Below, piece by piece: positions 37,122 through 45,773 of a DNA stretch of 64,000 nucleotides. Within the stretch, counting starts at the first letter, position 1, and the number at the start of each line of letters is the position of its first letter. Below the pieces are notes generated by a model, which saw only the letters and a program-made list of their open reading frames with translations, was not told the origin of the DNA and did not search any database. The position numbers and the translations under genes were made by a program. The stretch spans positions 310,001 through 374,000 of the forward strand of contig NZ_QPJM01000001.1 in NCBI RefSeq assembly GCF_003337575.1, given 5' to 3'. Source of the DNA: Phyllobacterium bourgognense (GTDB lineage: Bacteria > Pseudomonadota > Alphaproteobacteria > Rhizobiales > Rhizobiaceae).

Positions 37122-39035
37122 CTACTCCGCCGCAATGGTCATTTGGGCCTCGATGCCGTCATCATCGCGCTCATCCTCGATCCCTTCTTCTGGTAGGTCG
37201 CCACGATAGGCTTCCTTGCCCATTGCCCGCTCGATGAGAGCGAGTAGTTTCTCCTGACGATCGGCCATAAACGCTTCGAAGTTATCGGCTCGCAGGAAGG
37301 CTGGGTTTATGAGATGCGAAGCAAGATAAGTATCAAGATTTTCGAACGAGATCGCGCCCGTCGAGGTTGTGCCCTTTTCAAGGCGAGTCAAATAGGCCGA
37401 TGGAGCTTCACCGCCAACAATTCGGTTCGTTCGATAGGACAGAGGCGTTTTGTTTATGATCGAGTCAAATATGTCGGGGTTGATCCCTTGTTGGCGGCAC
37501 CACGCCTGTGGGAATATGTGGTGGATGTCAACGTTCTCGCCAAAAAAAGCTGTATGGTTGAACGCTTGTCCGGAACGAAAATCCCTTGCCCCTTCCTTCA
37601 TCAGCAGGGCATTTACGCCCTTATAGGCCGCTGAAAGACGCATACGCATCGATTTCAGGCGATCGGAGCGGAATATGGTTTCACTGACCGTAGAAGGCGG
37701 CGGCCCGCTTCTAATCCAAATGGGGACTTCTACGAAGTCCTTAGCGACCCGCGTATCGACCGCCGAACCGTATAGTTCGCCAAAAACGCCGTTCCAATAC
37801 CACTGGATCAGCTTCGCCCGGACAGCTTCATGCTCCCAGGCTTCTCCGATGTCCGCCAGGATGGCGGCCAATGGGATGATTTGCGACTGGTAGGGTAGGT
37901 CAAAGATTCTATATATGTGCAGCATGTGCAGAAACTTCGCCGCTGTGAGAAAGCCCCGTTCGGCCTGGGCTTGATATTGCTTATAAGCTGTCAATGGCAG
38001 GCCAAGGAGCGCTTGCCGATTTCCTGTGATCTGGGGCAATTCCTTGCCCTGTTTGCCAGCGGCTTCGGCTAACCTCCTACGGTCTCGCGTATGGAATAAC
38101 GAGATGACTTGCAGAAAGTCGGTGTTCGACACCTCCGCAAGTATCCCCTTCTCAGCATCGGCAAGCCGCACGGCCGAGGCAAGCCGGGTGTGTCGTCCAG
38201 TCTCACCCTTGCCTTCACCATACCAGTCCTTGCGCAGCTGGTAGCCTTCGGCCGCATACATCGCCGTAACTAGCTCAAACGCATCAAGTGGTTTGCCGCC
38301 GGTGTTGACTTTCTCGAACACCACGCACACTGCTTCTTTGGACGTAGCTAGGTCCAGGGTTATGACCGGAACCTGATACTTAACAAAGTTGTCGATGACG
38401 TTCTCTTTAAATTGCCTAATCGTCTCCCATTTTTCAGTGAAGTCGCCTCTTTGCATCGTAAACTCAATGAACTGTTTCTGCCACTCATCCCAATTGAAAA
38501 CCATTGACACAGGGTAATGCAACGTCTCGAACTCGCGATCGCGGGAGGACAAGTCAATTGCAACCTCCCGTCCGAAGTTTTCGCGAACTATTTTGTCCTC
38601 AGGAACGCCAATAATGGCTTCTTCACGGTCAACGGCTTCGTTTAGTGCCTTCTCGATATCGATATAGAACCAACGTTTCACCTTTTTTTTCTTAGGCGTA
38701 ATGGTTTCGACGACCGAATCTCGAAGCGAAACTTGATAAAGTGAAGTCATTCGTTGTTGGCCATCGAGCAGCAAGGACCTGGGCCTGGCAGACTTGGCCG
38801 AATCTGGTGCGCCTTCAATTGGACGAGGCTTGAAATCTACCTCACCACCTGTTTCCAGCGTCATCAAAGCGCCGACGGGAAAGGCGCGCGAAACCGATGA
38901 AATCAGGCTCTTAATGCGATCTTCATCCCAGACCCAGCTCCGCTGGAAGTCTGGAAGTTGGAGAATGCCGGAACTGCAATCCTTTAACAGCTCATGAAGA
39001 TAGTAGGGATTGGTCTTAAATGTAGCTGCCGACAT
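37122..39035 (-). CDS. DUF262-HNH (GmrSD/DUF1524-like) nuclease
   Basis: A 637-residue protein. The N-terminal DUF262 (ParB/Srx-like NTPase) domain shows LPDFQRSWVWDEDRIKSL and the nucleotide-binding LLLDGQQRMTSLYQ near residues 88-101. The C-terminal part has DIHHIFPQAWCRQQG near residue 500 followed by IINKTPLSYRTNRIVGG and an SAYL segment, the DUF1524-like HNH nuclease pattern. GmrSD-type enzymes of this layout restrict modified DNA. Here it is embedded in a methyltransferase operon: its ATG overlaps the previous TAA (TAATG). Confidence 0.85.
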   Translation of the reverse strand: MSAATFKTNPYYLHELLKDCSSGILQLPDFQRSWVWDEDRIKSLISSVSRAFPVGALMTLETGGEVDFKPRPIEGAPDSAKSARPRSLLLDGQQRMTSLYQVSLRDSVVETITPKKKKVKRWFYIDIEKALNEAVDREEAIIGVPEDKIVRENFGREVAIDLSSRDREFETLHYPVSMVFNWDEWQKQFIEFTMQRGDFTEKWETIRQFKENVIDNFVKYQVPVITLDLATSKEAVCVVFEKVNTGGKPLDAFELVTAMYAAEGYQLRKDWYGEGKGETGRHTRLASAVRLADAEKGILAEVSNTDFLQVISLFHTRDRRRLAEAAGKQGKELPQITGNRQALLGLPLTAYKQYQAQAERGFLTAAKFLHMLHIYRIFDLPYQSQIIPLAAILADIGEAWEHEAVRAKLIQWYWNGVFGELYGSAVDTRVAKDFVEVPIWIRSGPPPSTVSETIFRSDRLKSMRMRLSAAYKGVNALLMKEGARDFRSGQAFNHTAFFGENVDIHHIFPQAWCRQQGINPDIFDSIINKTPLSYRTNRIVGGEAPSAYLTRLEKGTTSTGAISFENLDTYLASHLINPAFLRADNFEAFMADRQEKLLALIERAMGKEAYRGDLPEEGIEDERDDDGIEAQMTIAAE

Positions 39036-42000
39036 TATACTGGCTCCGATGATTTTGCTGCGTGGCTACCGTTGATCAGCCCCTCTATTAAACCGCGATA
39101 TTCGTCTTCGATGGCGAATGCATCACGAAACTCGACGAACGCCCATCGACCAAAGGCCTTTAGGTTATTAACTCCCGGCACCCAGAAAGCCTTCATCGTT
39201 TCTGCCTTGAGCTGAGCATCGAGACCACGGAACCCCTTAATCTCGACTACGAGGTTAAGCGGGTCCTGGTCACCGCGGCCATCATCCAGCTTGACAATGA
39301 AGTCCGGCAGATAGCGGCGTGTCTCACCACCGTTGCTTCGCAGATACGGCACTTCAAATCCGAGACCCTGATTCTTCACATAAGCGAGCGTGGCAGGATG
39401 CCGCTCGGCCACGCGGGCAAACTCAGCCTCCCAATCGCTGTCGCAGACGACATAATTGACGTGACATTTATCTGGCGCGGTCGCCCACAAGTTCTCTTTC
39501 GACGTGATAAAGCTGACATCGTCCGTAGCGCCGGCTGGATTATATGGGTCGAGCATCGCCTTGATTTGCGCCCCTTCACCGAACTCGTGCGCGATGCCGG
39601 CATAAATTAGCGCGACTGCTTTCTCCGCAATTTCTGCATAGGTCAGCATGCCGGTCTTAGTGCCACCCTTTAGCACGAGATACTCTGTCAGCCAGCGGCG
39701 AGTGATCGGCTGTATCTGGTTGTAGAGGTGATAAGGGGGAGGCTCATCCCCGTTTCGAAAATAGAGCTCTACAAGCTTCTTCGTCAGGTAGACTGCAACG
39801 GTGTTTGGCCGCATTTCATCGAGCGCGTCGGGCGAAATGTCGTGACCTTCGCCGACAAGCCCTTCAAGCCTTACTGTGCAAGGGCCGACCAGTTTGGGGT
39901 CGACAATCAACCTCGAATCCTCGCCGAAACGTGCCGAGATACGATCTGGTGGAATTTCGTGGCGGTAGCCCGCTACCCGTGGGATCCGGATTGATAGACG
40001 CTCCCTCTCTCTGACGGCAAACACGCGTGTGACCGGCTTCGGAGTTGGTTTATTGACAGCGACGGGTTCTGTAGCGAAGTCGAAGGGGATACCGAGGATG
40101 TCGGCATACTCGACGCCAAAAAGCGGATTTCCTTCAGGATCCAATTGATCGCCGAATTCGTATGCCTGTCGCCGAAGCCCGCGGCCGATTACCTGCTCGC
40201 ACAGAAGCTGTGTGCCAAAGGCGCGCACACCAAGGATATGCGTTACCGTATTGGTGTCCCACCCTTCAGTCAGCATCGATACTGAGATGACGCAGCGTAT
40301 CTGTTCGCCCAGTCGACCCTTGCGACCCACAGTATTCATTACCTCTCGCAGCAGTTCTGCTTCCGAGATGTTCGACACATCGGCTGCACCTTCGCGCGCG
40401 GCCTTTTCCAAGCGGAATTGCTCAATCTCGTCAGCCGCAATTTTGCGAAAATTTTCGCCGAGATTTCCGCCAGCTTCGATCTGCTGGCTGTCAATCAGCA
40501 AGGTGTTCATCCGTGGCAGGTGATTGCCGTGCTCATCAAAGTTGCGAAACAACTCGAGATGCCCGCGATGGATGGTCTGGGGTTCGCCTTCCACCTGGCG
40601 CGTCCAACCAGAAATCCACTCAAAGACTAATTTTGAACTTGCAGTGTTGTTGCACACGACAATGAACACGGGTGGCACGTCAATGCCCGCGCTCTTCCAG
40701 CTCTCAAACTCCTTCTGATAGTGGCTATAAAGTGACCAGAGTGCTGTTTGGAGTTCAGCTGGCATCTTGAGAGGATCGAGGTCGCCAGACTTTCCGGCGC
40801 CCTTTTTGGGCATCTTCTTACCAATATGGTCCCAAAGGTTTCTGAATACTGGCATGGGAGAATTGAAAGCATCGTCGGAAACCGGAACGCGCGGGAGTTT
40901 GACAATGCCGCATTCAATTGCGTCTACCAGGGAGAAATCCGACACGACCCAAGGGAACAAAGTGCCTTCTTCATAACCGGATCCCCGTAAGAAGAACGGT
41001 GTCGCGGAAAGGTCATAGACGGCACGCACACTCACCTTGCGTTTGAGCGCCTCGATGCCGGAGATCCAAAGCCGGGCAGCCTCATTGTTCTCTTTTGCTT
41101 CGTCCTTATCTTCCCCTCTTAGTTCGGACTCTTCGTCACTCTCCGGCCGCTCCCGATAGCAATGATGCGCCTCGTCATTGATAACGATAATGTTCTTCAA
41201 CGCGAGAAGTTCGCCGCAGGCGCGCTGCAGCATCTCTCCTTCCGTCTCCTTCGTCGCGAGCGGTGCGTTCCTCCAGCCGGCGAGAACTGCCCGACCCGTC
41301 TTGTTAGTTTCGAGCTTTTCCCGCCGTTGGAACGCGTGATAATTGGAGATAACAATTTTTGCCTTGCGCAGATCGTTCAACATTTCCGGGGGAACAAGGT
41401 CGCGCGTTTGATAATAATTGTCCGTATCGGAAGGCAGTAGAACGCGCAGCCGGTCGCGGATGGTGATACCTGGAGCAATTAGCAGAAATCCGCGGGAGAA
41501 CGTCGCAACGTTACGCTGTCTGGCAGCATTGATTGCCTGCCACGCTATGAGCATTGCCATCACGGTTGTCTTGCCCGCACCTGTAGCAAGCTTCATCGCT
41601 ACCCGATAAAGATCTGGGTTAGCATCACGATTTGCTTCCTCAATATGTCGAAAAATGTGTGCGTATTGGCGGCGTCCGCGAGCTACCTCTGAGAGCCAAA
41701 TTACGGTCTCAACCGCCTCAAGCTGGCAGAAAAAGGGACGTGGGCCTTGAAAGTCGTAATGTCTCCAATGTTGCAGAAGATGTTGAGTGACCGGTGTGAC
41801 TCCCCAGTCGTTCGGATTTGGAAGGTTGCGCCAACTGTCAAGATGCGAGCGTATCTCGTTGATGATCGGAGTTGGATTGTATCCAGCTCCCGAGCTATCT
41901 GACACGTCAAGTTCGAGGACGCTCTGCCCTCGCGTGGCTTCGACATTTCGCCGCCTCGCACGCGGCACCGGCGTAACATAGCGCGACGGACGCCGACTTA

Positions 42001-42109
42001 AGATTGGTGGATGTTCGAGTGGCTGGCCATCATCGCCCAATGCATGATGCCGAGAGGGCTTCAAATAGGGTGAGTTCAAAATCGGATATTCATAAAACGG
42101 CTTAGTCAT
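39035..42109 (-). CDS. Type III-like restriction helicase/endonuclease (Res-like)
   Basis: A 1024-residue SF2 helicase-nuclease. Walker A lies near residue 176 (MKLATGAGKTTVMAMLIAWQ), the DEAH box near 310 (IVINDEAHHCYRE), YDLSATPFFLRGSG serves as motif III, and the second lobe has SMLTEGWDTNTVTHI and EQVIGRGLRRQAY. The C-terminal part carries a PD-(D/E)xK-type nuclease signature (RYLPDFIVKLDDG, then LVVEIKGFRG). It resembles type III Res subunits, possibly the BPTD_3080-type branch (my recollection, not checked). It is the first gene of the six-gene operon. Confidence 0.9.
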   Translation of the reverse strand: MTKPFYEYPILNSPYLKPSRHHALGDDGQPLEHPPILSRRPSRYVTPVPRARRRNVEATRGQSVLELDVSDSSGAGYNPTPIINEIRSHLDSWRNLPNPNDWGVTPVTQHLLQHWRHYDFQGPRPFFCQLEAVETVIWLSEVARGRRQYAHIFRHIEEANRDANPDLYRVAMKLATGAGKTTVMAMLIAWQAINAARQRNVATFSRGFLLIAPGITIRDRLRVLLPSDTDNYYQTRDLVPPEMLNDLRKAKIVISNYHAFQRREKLETNKTGRAVLAGWRNAPLATKETEGEMLQRACGELLALKNIIVINDEAHHCYRERPESDEESELRGEDKDEAKENNEAARLWISGIEALKRKVSVRAVYDLSATPFFLRGSGYEEGTLFPWVVSDFSLVDAIECGIVKLPRVPVSDDAFNSPMPVFRNLWDHIGKKMPKKGAGKSGDLDPLKMPAELQTALWSLYSHYQKEFESWKSAGIDVPPVFIVVCNNTASSKLVFEWISGWTRQVEGEPQTIHRGHLELFRNFDEHGNHLPRMNTLLIDSQQIEAGGNLGENFRKIAADEIEQFRLEKAAREGAADVSNISEAELLREVMNTVGRKGRLGEQIRCVISVSMLTEGWDTNTVTHILGVRAFGTQLLCEQVIGRGLRRQAYEFGDQLDPEGNPLFGVEYADILGIPFDFATEPVAVNKPTPKPVTRVFAVRERERLSIRIPRVAGYRHEIPPDRISARFGEDSRLIVDPKLVGPCTVRLEGLVGEGHDISPDALDEMRPNTVAVYLTKKLVELYFRNGDEPPPYHLYNQIQPITRRWLTEYLVLKGGTKTGMLTYAEIAEKAVALIYAGIAHEFGEGAQIKAMLDPYNPAGATDDVSFITSKENLWATAPDKCHVNYVVCDSDWEAEFARVAERHPATLAYVKNQGLGFEVPYLRSNGGETRRYLPDFIVKLDDGRGDQDPLNLVVEIKGFRGLDAQLKAETMKAFWVPGVNNLKAFGRWAFVEFRDAFAIEDEYRGLIEGLINGSHAAKSSEPV

Positions 42110-42446
42110 TTCCCCCGCACCCCTTCCAAATCAAATCTGATACAAGTGAGTCTCTAGTTTGATCAGGACATCTGTGGTTTGGCGCATAATTCTGATTGCG
42201 GCAAGTGTTCGAATCATTCTTCGCGTCGAAAAACCCTGAACGTTAATAGTGGCGCGTGCAAACGGCCATGCAGCGGTTTATTTTTGTATTCCGATTACTT
42301 CGCAATGAGATCAAATATGCATCGCGGGGCTGCTCAAGTTTCGAAGGGAATTAGATCGCCAATATGGGTATCTTGGTCTGAACCCAAAAGAATCTGCAGT
42401 ATCGCACGCCGGCCCGGAGGCAATCGCTTATGCGAACCCTTATGGA
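42110..42446. promoter_or_regulatory. Upstream region of the composite R-M operon
   Basis: About 340 bp without a supportable gene. It must hold the promoter of the minus-strand restriction operon. No clear palindrome or -35/-10 pair stands out. A plus-strand frame (42179-42469) lacks family character. Confidence 0.4.
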
Positions 42447-42650
42447 CTACAAATCATTCAGATCTTTAGCGTTAGCTTCGGCCACTTGTTCCCAATGTAT
42501 GCGCTGGATGTCTAGTAGCATTCGTTCAGCCTCCTCCCTTGTATGGAAACTGTAACAGCAGCCATCGTCCTCCACGAACCACGTTCCATTCTCCTCGTCG
42601 AACTCGACTCGGGTTGGCGGCGAAATCAGGCGAGGATCAAAACCGGGCAT
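42447..42650 (-). CDS. Small acidic hypothetical protein
   Basis: A 67-residue protein beginning MPGFDPRLISPPTRVEFD, with a WFVEDDGCCYSFHTREEAERML middle that looks like a short folded domain. A GGAG lies 8 nt upstream of the ATG. It is on the same strand as, and upstream of, the restriction operon, separated from it by about 340 bp. Family unknown. Confidence 0.55.
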   Translation of the reverse strand: MPGFDPRLISPPTRVEFDEENGTWFVEDDGCCYSFHTREEAERMLLDIQRIHWEQVAEANAKDLNDL

Positions 42651-42892
42651 CGCAAATCTCCGTTGTCGTTGTCGGCGGCAGATGGTTTACACCGATTGAC
42701 ATGATACGATTAACACCCTGCTGATGTTAGATTCTCTGCATATCACTTTGGATTCCACAGGTTCAGTAGATTGTTAGCCCAATTGGTGCAGCCAGCTTAT
42801 CATAGAATTGCCGCGGCGTTATTTTCAGTTGTGCGTTCGCGAGCTTAGGATGTTGATTAAACGAATAGATTTACTGGACGCAGGAGTAAAGG

Positions 42893-43231
42893 ATGGGAAC
42901 GTCAGCAAGCGCGAACTGTAGCAACTGCGGATACTCGACACACCTTACCCTAGGCGGCGGGATGCTCAATCACATGACCTTCGCAGCGTGGCCCGTGAGA
43001 TGTGCCAAATGCGAGGCGATAACGACAGCAAATTATAAGAATGCCCCTCTCGTCTGCGAACAGTGTTCGTCAGCCGAAGTATTAGCGATCTCTGATCCGG
43101 CCAACTGGTCCGGCGATGGCAGACCCTTAGAAAATTGGGGTAAGCTCGTTTTGACAGATGGTCACTACAGATGTCCAAAATGCGAAACGTTGGAACTACG
43201 CTTCAAACACGGCAACTTCAACTGGGACTGA
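42893..43231 (+). CDS. Zinc-ribbon protein with repeated CxxC motifs
   Basis: A 112-residue protein with four CxxC pairs: CSNCG near residue 9, CAKCE near 37, CEQCS near 56 and CPKCE near 95. These would form two zinc ribbons. AGGAG precedes the ATG at a good distance. No enzyme motif is seen; nucleic-acid or protein binding is likely. Confidence 0.65.
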   Translation: MGTSASANCSNCGYSTHLTLGGGMLNHMTFAAWPVRCAKCEAITTANYKNAPLVCEQCSSAEVLAISDPANWSGDGRPLENWGKLVLTDGHYRCPKCETLELRFKHGNFNWD

Positions 43232-43380
43232 TCTGACTACAACGATTTCGTTTCCCAATTCAGATCTGGACTACCCCCAAATTTGGTGCACCTCTACAGG
43301 GCTACGAGTGCAGATGCTCACTTCGATAGCTTCTGAGTGACTCGAAGATTCACGCTGGAGAGCTTCGAGGTGTCCGGTGG

Positions 43381-43738
43381 TGCCCGGGACCATTCATGCC
43401 GCGCGAGTCGCTCAGTGACTGGCTATGGCGATTTTCACAGAATTTAGGTGGATGAGGCTCTGTCGCTGGTTTCATTGCCTGGCCGGCGTAGGCATTGCGA
43501 ATCGTCAGCAGCATTCGACAATGCCAATGGGCGATGAAATTTACTGTGCCACTGACGGCTATCAAGGATCCTACGAAATCAACCGAACTGACTTATGTTC
43601 GAAAGACGAGCGAAAAGTCACAACGTCGTCTGAAGAACCGGATAGTGCTCAAGCCGAAAGGGTATGGGTGGATTCGAGGCAAATAATTGCTCTGGCAGCA
43701 AAACGCATCCCCATCGCACATGACGAAATATTCTAGGA
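43381..43738 (+). pseudogene. Internally deleted copy of the Rep_trans-like element (head of 52.8-kb gene joined to the C-terminal repeat)
   Basis: Positions 43400-43655 match 52768-53030 closely at DNA level, including the non-coding hairpin before the gene and the coding start (AIFTEFRWMRLCRWF; KFTVPLTAIKDPTKS). At about 43660 the match stops and the sequence switches to the repeat also found at 59.73 and 61.22 kb, ending ALAAKRIPIAHDEIF and TAG at 43734-43736. Thus the head and tail of an element lie next to each other with the middle missing. Confidence 0.75.
43406..43420. repeat. Conserved small hairpin upstream of the truncated Rep copy
   Basis: AGTCGCTCAGTGACT can form a 7-bp stem with one G-T mismatch position around a central C. 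The equivalent site at 52772-52786 has a different sequence at two stem positions yet keeps pairing. It could be an origin or regulatory hairpin. Confidence 0.4.
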
Positions 43739-43764
43739 CTTCGATCCGATCCCGACGTGACAAT
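43660..43764 (+). repeat. C-terminal coding repeat, copy A
   Basis: Matches 59727-59836 and 61220-61320. The shared text starts GGTATGGGTGGA, includes GGCATCCCCATC-type sequence and TTCTAGGACTTC, and in one frame encodes the ending RIPIAHDEIF followed by TAG. Confidence 0.7.
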
Positions 43765-43854
43765 CCAGGTGAGCTATCACCGTTTCAAGCGACAGCTCAC
43801 CCTGGCAATGGGCAAATGGGCTGAGATCGAATACGCAACGGCGATGTCGAGCAG

Positions 43855-44247
43855 CTATTGGCACATCTTGTCGTTCAGCAGCTCCTCAAGCGGCTTGAAG
43901 AACGCGGCGACTGGTCCGGCGGATAGTTGGCCATATCTTAAAAACAACAGCGCTTGATAGGAATTCATTGCGTCGCCGAAGCGTGGGCGATCAACTGGGA
44001 TGATGCGACCGCAGACAAAGCCTACCTGGCGTTCTTGGCGCGGCATGTTGATGCGCTCAACCGCAAAGCGCATGTTCTCAGCATCAAGCACCGTTATCGG
44101 TGCTTTCGCATTGACAGCCATCTCGACGTCGACGCGATCAAACGCTGGGGGCTGTGCTGTCGCGTGGTCGAGTTGGCTGGCGAGCGCGAGTGCGATAATA
44201 GTGAGTCTTACTAGCGTGCGACGGCGGGACAATTTCTGACGAGTCAT
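43855..44247 (-). CDS. Secreted hypothetical protein
   Basis: A 130-residue protein with a clear signal peptide (MTRQKLSRRRTLVRLTIIAL, cleavage after ATA before QPPAF). The mature domain contains one internal cysteine (FVCGRI) and one at the end (DKMCQ), which may pair. Start set at 44247; the longer frame to 44307 would put extra residues before the signal peptide. Function unknown. Confidence 0.6.
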   Translation of the reverse strand: MTRQKLSRRRTLVRLTIIALALASQLDHATAQPPAFDRVDVEMAVNAKAPITVLDAENMRFAVERINMPRQERQVGFVCGRIIPVDRPRFGDAMNSYQALLFLRYGQLSAGPVAAFFKPLEELLNDKMCQ

Positions 44248-44335
44248 TCTCAGGCTCCGGGTAAGGGCCGATGAGTAATGAATAGGATGGGGCAGGTGCG
44301 GAGCCAAGGATAACTAGGAATAAATTCCAAGCCGC

Positions 44336-45322
44336 TTAACCCAATCGATCAACGAGATCGACCGCTCTCAAATGTGAATATCGCTGCAACATGCGAAGCT
44401 CTTTGTGTCCGGAAATCGTTGCCGTCTCAATGACGTTGAAGCCGCGCTCGAGAAGTCGCGTCACCGCCTCATGACGTAGGTCATGGAAGTGCAAGTTTTG
44501 GGACCCGGCGCGTGTGCGCAGATGCTCCCAGGCTTGGCACACCGCTCCTTTCGTCGTGGGAAACACTTTGTCTTGTAAGCATCCATCGCGCAGCCGACGA
44601 AACTCATCCAATGCTCGTTTCGACAGCGGCACGTCTCGGCTCTCACCGTTTTTGGTCATGTCCAGATGCACGATCCTGCGTTCAAGGTCCACGTCGTCCC
44701 ATAAAAGCGACAGCAGTTCGCCCTGACGCATCGCCGTCTCGATCGCGATGATAATCAATGCACGCATATAGGGACTGCGACCCGCGTCAGCCGCGTGCAG
44801 AAGTTTCTGTTCTTCGCCGTCTTGCAGACGACGATCGCGTGCTCGCGCTGGAGCAGGGCGCCGTATCATGCGACACGGATTTTGCGGTAAATGCACGCCC
44901 CATTCTTTGCGCGCGATATCGATGGCATGGCCAAGAATATTGAGCTCTTTGAGCACCGTAGAACCGGTGACAAGCTTCAAACGCTCGTCACGATAGAGGG
45001 CGATGTCGCTGGGGCTGAGAATCGCGAGCGTGCGATAGCAGATGGCGCGTTTCAACATGCCGCCTATACGCGTTGCTTCTGGTTTTGAGCTGCGTTTTGC
45101 GGCGGTGATTTCGCGCCGGTAGCGCGTCAGCAGATCATGAACGGTCATCTGTTCAGCCAGCCGCGTATCCGGCATGGATCCGCAACGATCAAGCTCTGCC
45201 TCGAGATTGCGCGCCCACTTTTCTGCCTCGCTCTTACTGTCAAAGCTTTTGGCGCGGGGTTGCATGCCCTTGCGTCTGACTTGTCCTTGCCAGCGGCCCC
45301 TGAGCTTGCGGATCGTCGCCAT
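44336..45322 (-). CDS. Tyrosine recombinase / phage-type integrase
   Basis: A 328-residue site-specific recombinase. The N-terminal part (MATIRKLRGRWQGQVRRKG, SFDSKSEAEKWARNLEAEL) is an arm-binding domain, followed by a SAM-like core-binding domain. The catalytic domain has the first arginine in TAMRQGELLSLLWDD, HDLRHEAVTRLLERG with the HxxR pair, the second histidine in ISGHKELRML and the tyrosine in QRYSHLR. It probably moved this island or part of it, although it lies 22.5 kb from the tRNA fragment. I set the start at 45322; an upstream frame to 45394 has no family character. Confidence 0.9.
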   Translation of the reverse strand: MATIRKLRGRWQGQVRRKGMQPRAKSFDSKSEAEKWARNLEAELDRCGSMPDTRLAEQMTVHDLLTRYRREITAAKRSSKPEATRIGGMLKRAICYRTLAILSPSDIALYRDERLKLVTGSTVLKELNILGHAIDIARKEWGVHLPQNPCRMIRRPAPARARDRRLQDGEEQKLLHAADAGRSPYMRALIIIAIETAMRQGELLSLLWDDVDLERRIVHLDMTKNGESRDVPLSKRALDEFRRLRDGCLQDKVFPTTKGAVCQAWEHLRTRAGSQNLHFHDLRHEAVTRLLERGFNVIETATISGHKELRMLQRYSHLRAVDLVDRLG

Positions 45323-45773
45323 GAAGCACCTCCCGAAAATTGTGCTTCTATCGCGTAGGACGCCCCCGTCACCTCGCCAAGGGCGACGGCACACTTTTCC
45401 AGGCGTTGCGACGGAGGACGCCGGTCTCGTTCATGACGGGGATAGACGCCGACTTTTATTTCTGTTGTGCTGAGGCAGCCGCAGCGCAGAGACACCGGCA
45501 TTTGGTCAAGTGTGACGGATTTGTGCCGCAACAGCCTGGAAGTGACTTTCCGAGCACCAAGGCCGTTTCAGCTCTCAATGAAATCAACGACTTCCGCATC
45601 CGGATTTGCCGAGAGAGTGCTGTCTTATTTAGGCAGCACTCTCCAATTCGCATCACGCTATTCCAGTGTCACTGCCCAGCGTCAGGTCAGTTCGTGGCTC
45701 ACATACCACGAGTAGGTATTGGAAATAGAGGCCGATCTTGAGGTTGCAATGGGCGTTCGATTACCATTCCCAG
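45323..45773. other. Integrase upstream region with a perfect hairpin
   Basis: No supportable gene in 450 bp. It contains GAGAGTGCTG at 45613-45622 and its exact complement CAGCACTCTC at 45634-45643 around an 11-nt loop. There is no T run on either side, so it may be a recombinase arm site or an RNA structure. Confidence 0.45.

Noticed and set aside
30794-42109. BREX or DISARM
   Set aside because: No PglZ, BrxC, DrmA/DrmB or phospholipase D gene is present; the mod/res pair fits type III-like restriction instead.
42179-42469. 96-codon plus-strand frame upstream of the R-M operon
   Set aside because: Lacks RBS and protein-like composition and would overlap the small acidic protein on the other strand.
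45613-45643. Rho-independent terminator upstream of the integrase
   Set aside because: Perfect stem but no T run on either side; listed only as a hairpin.
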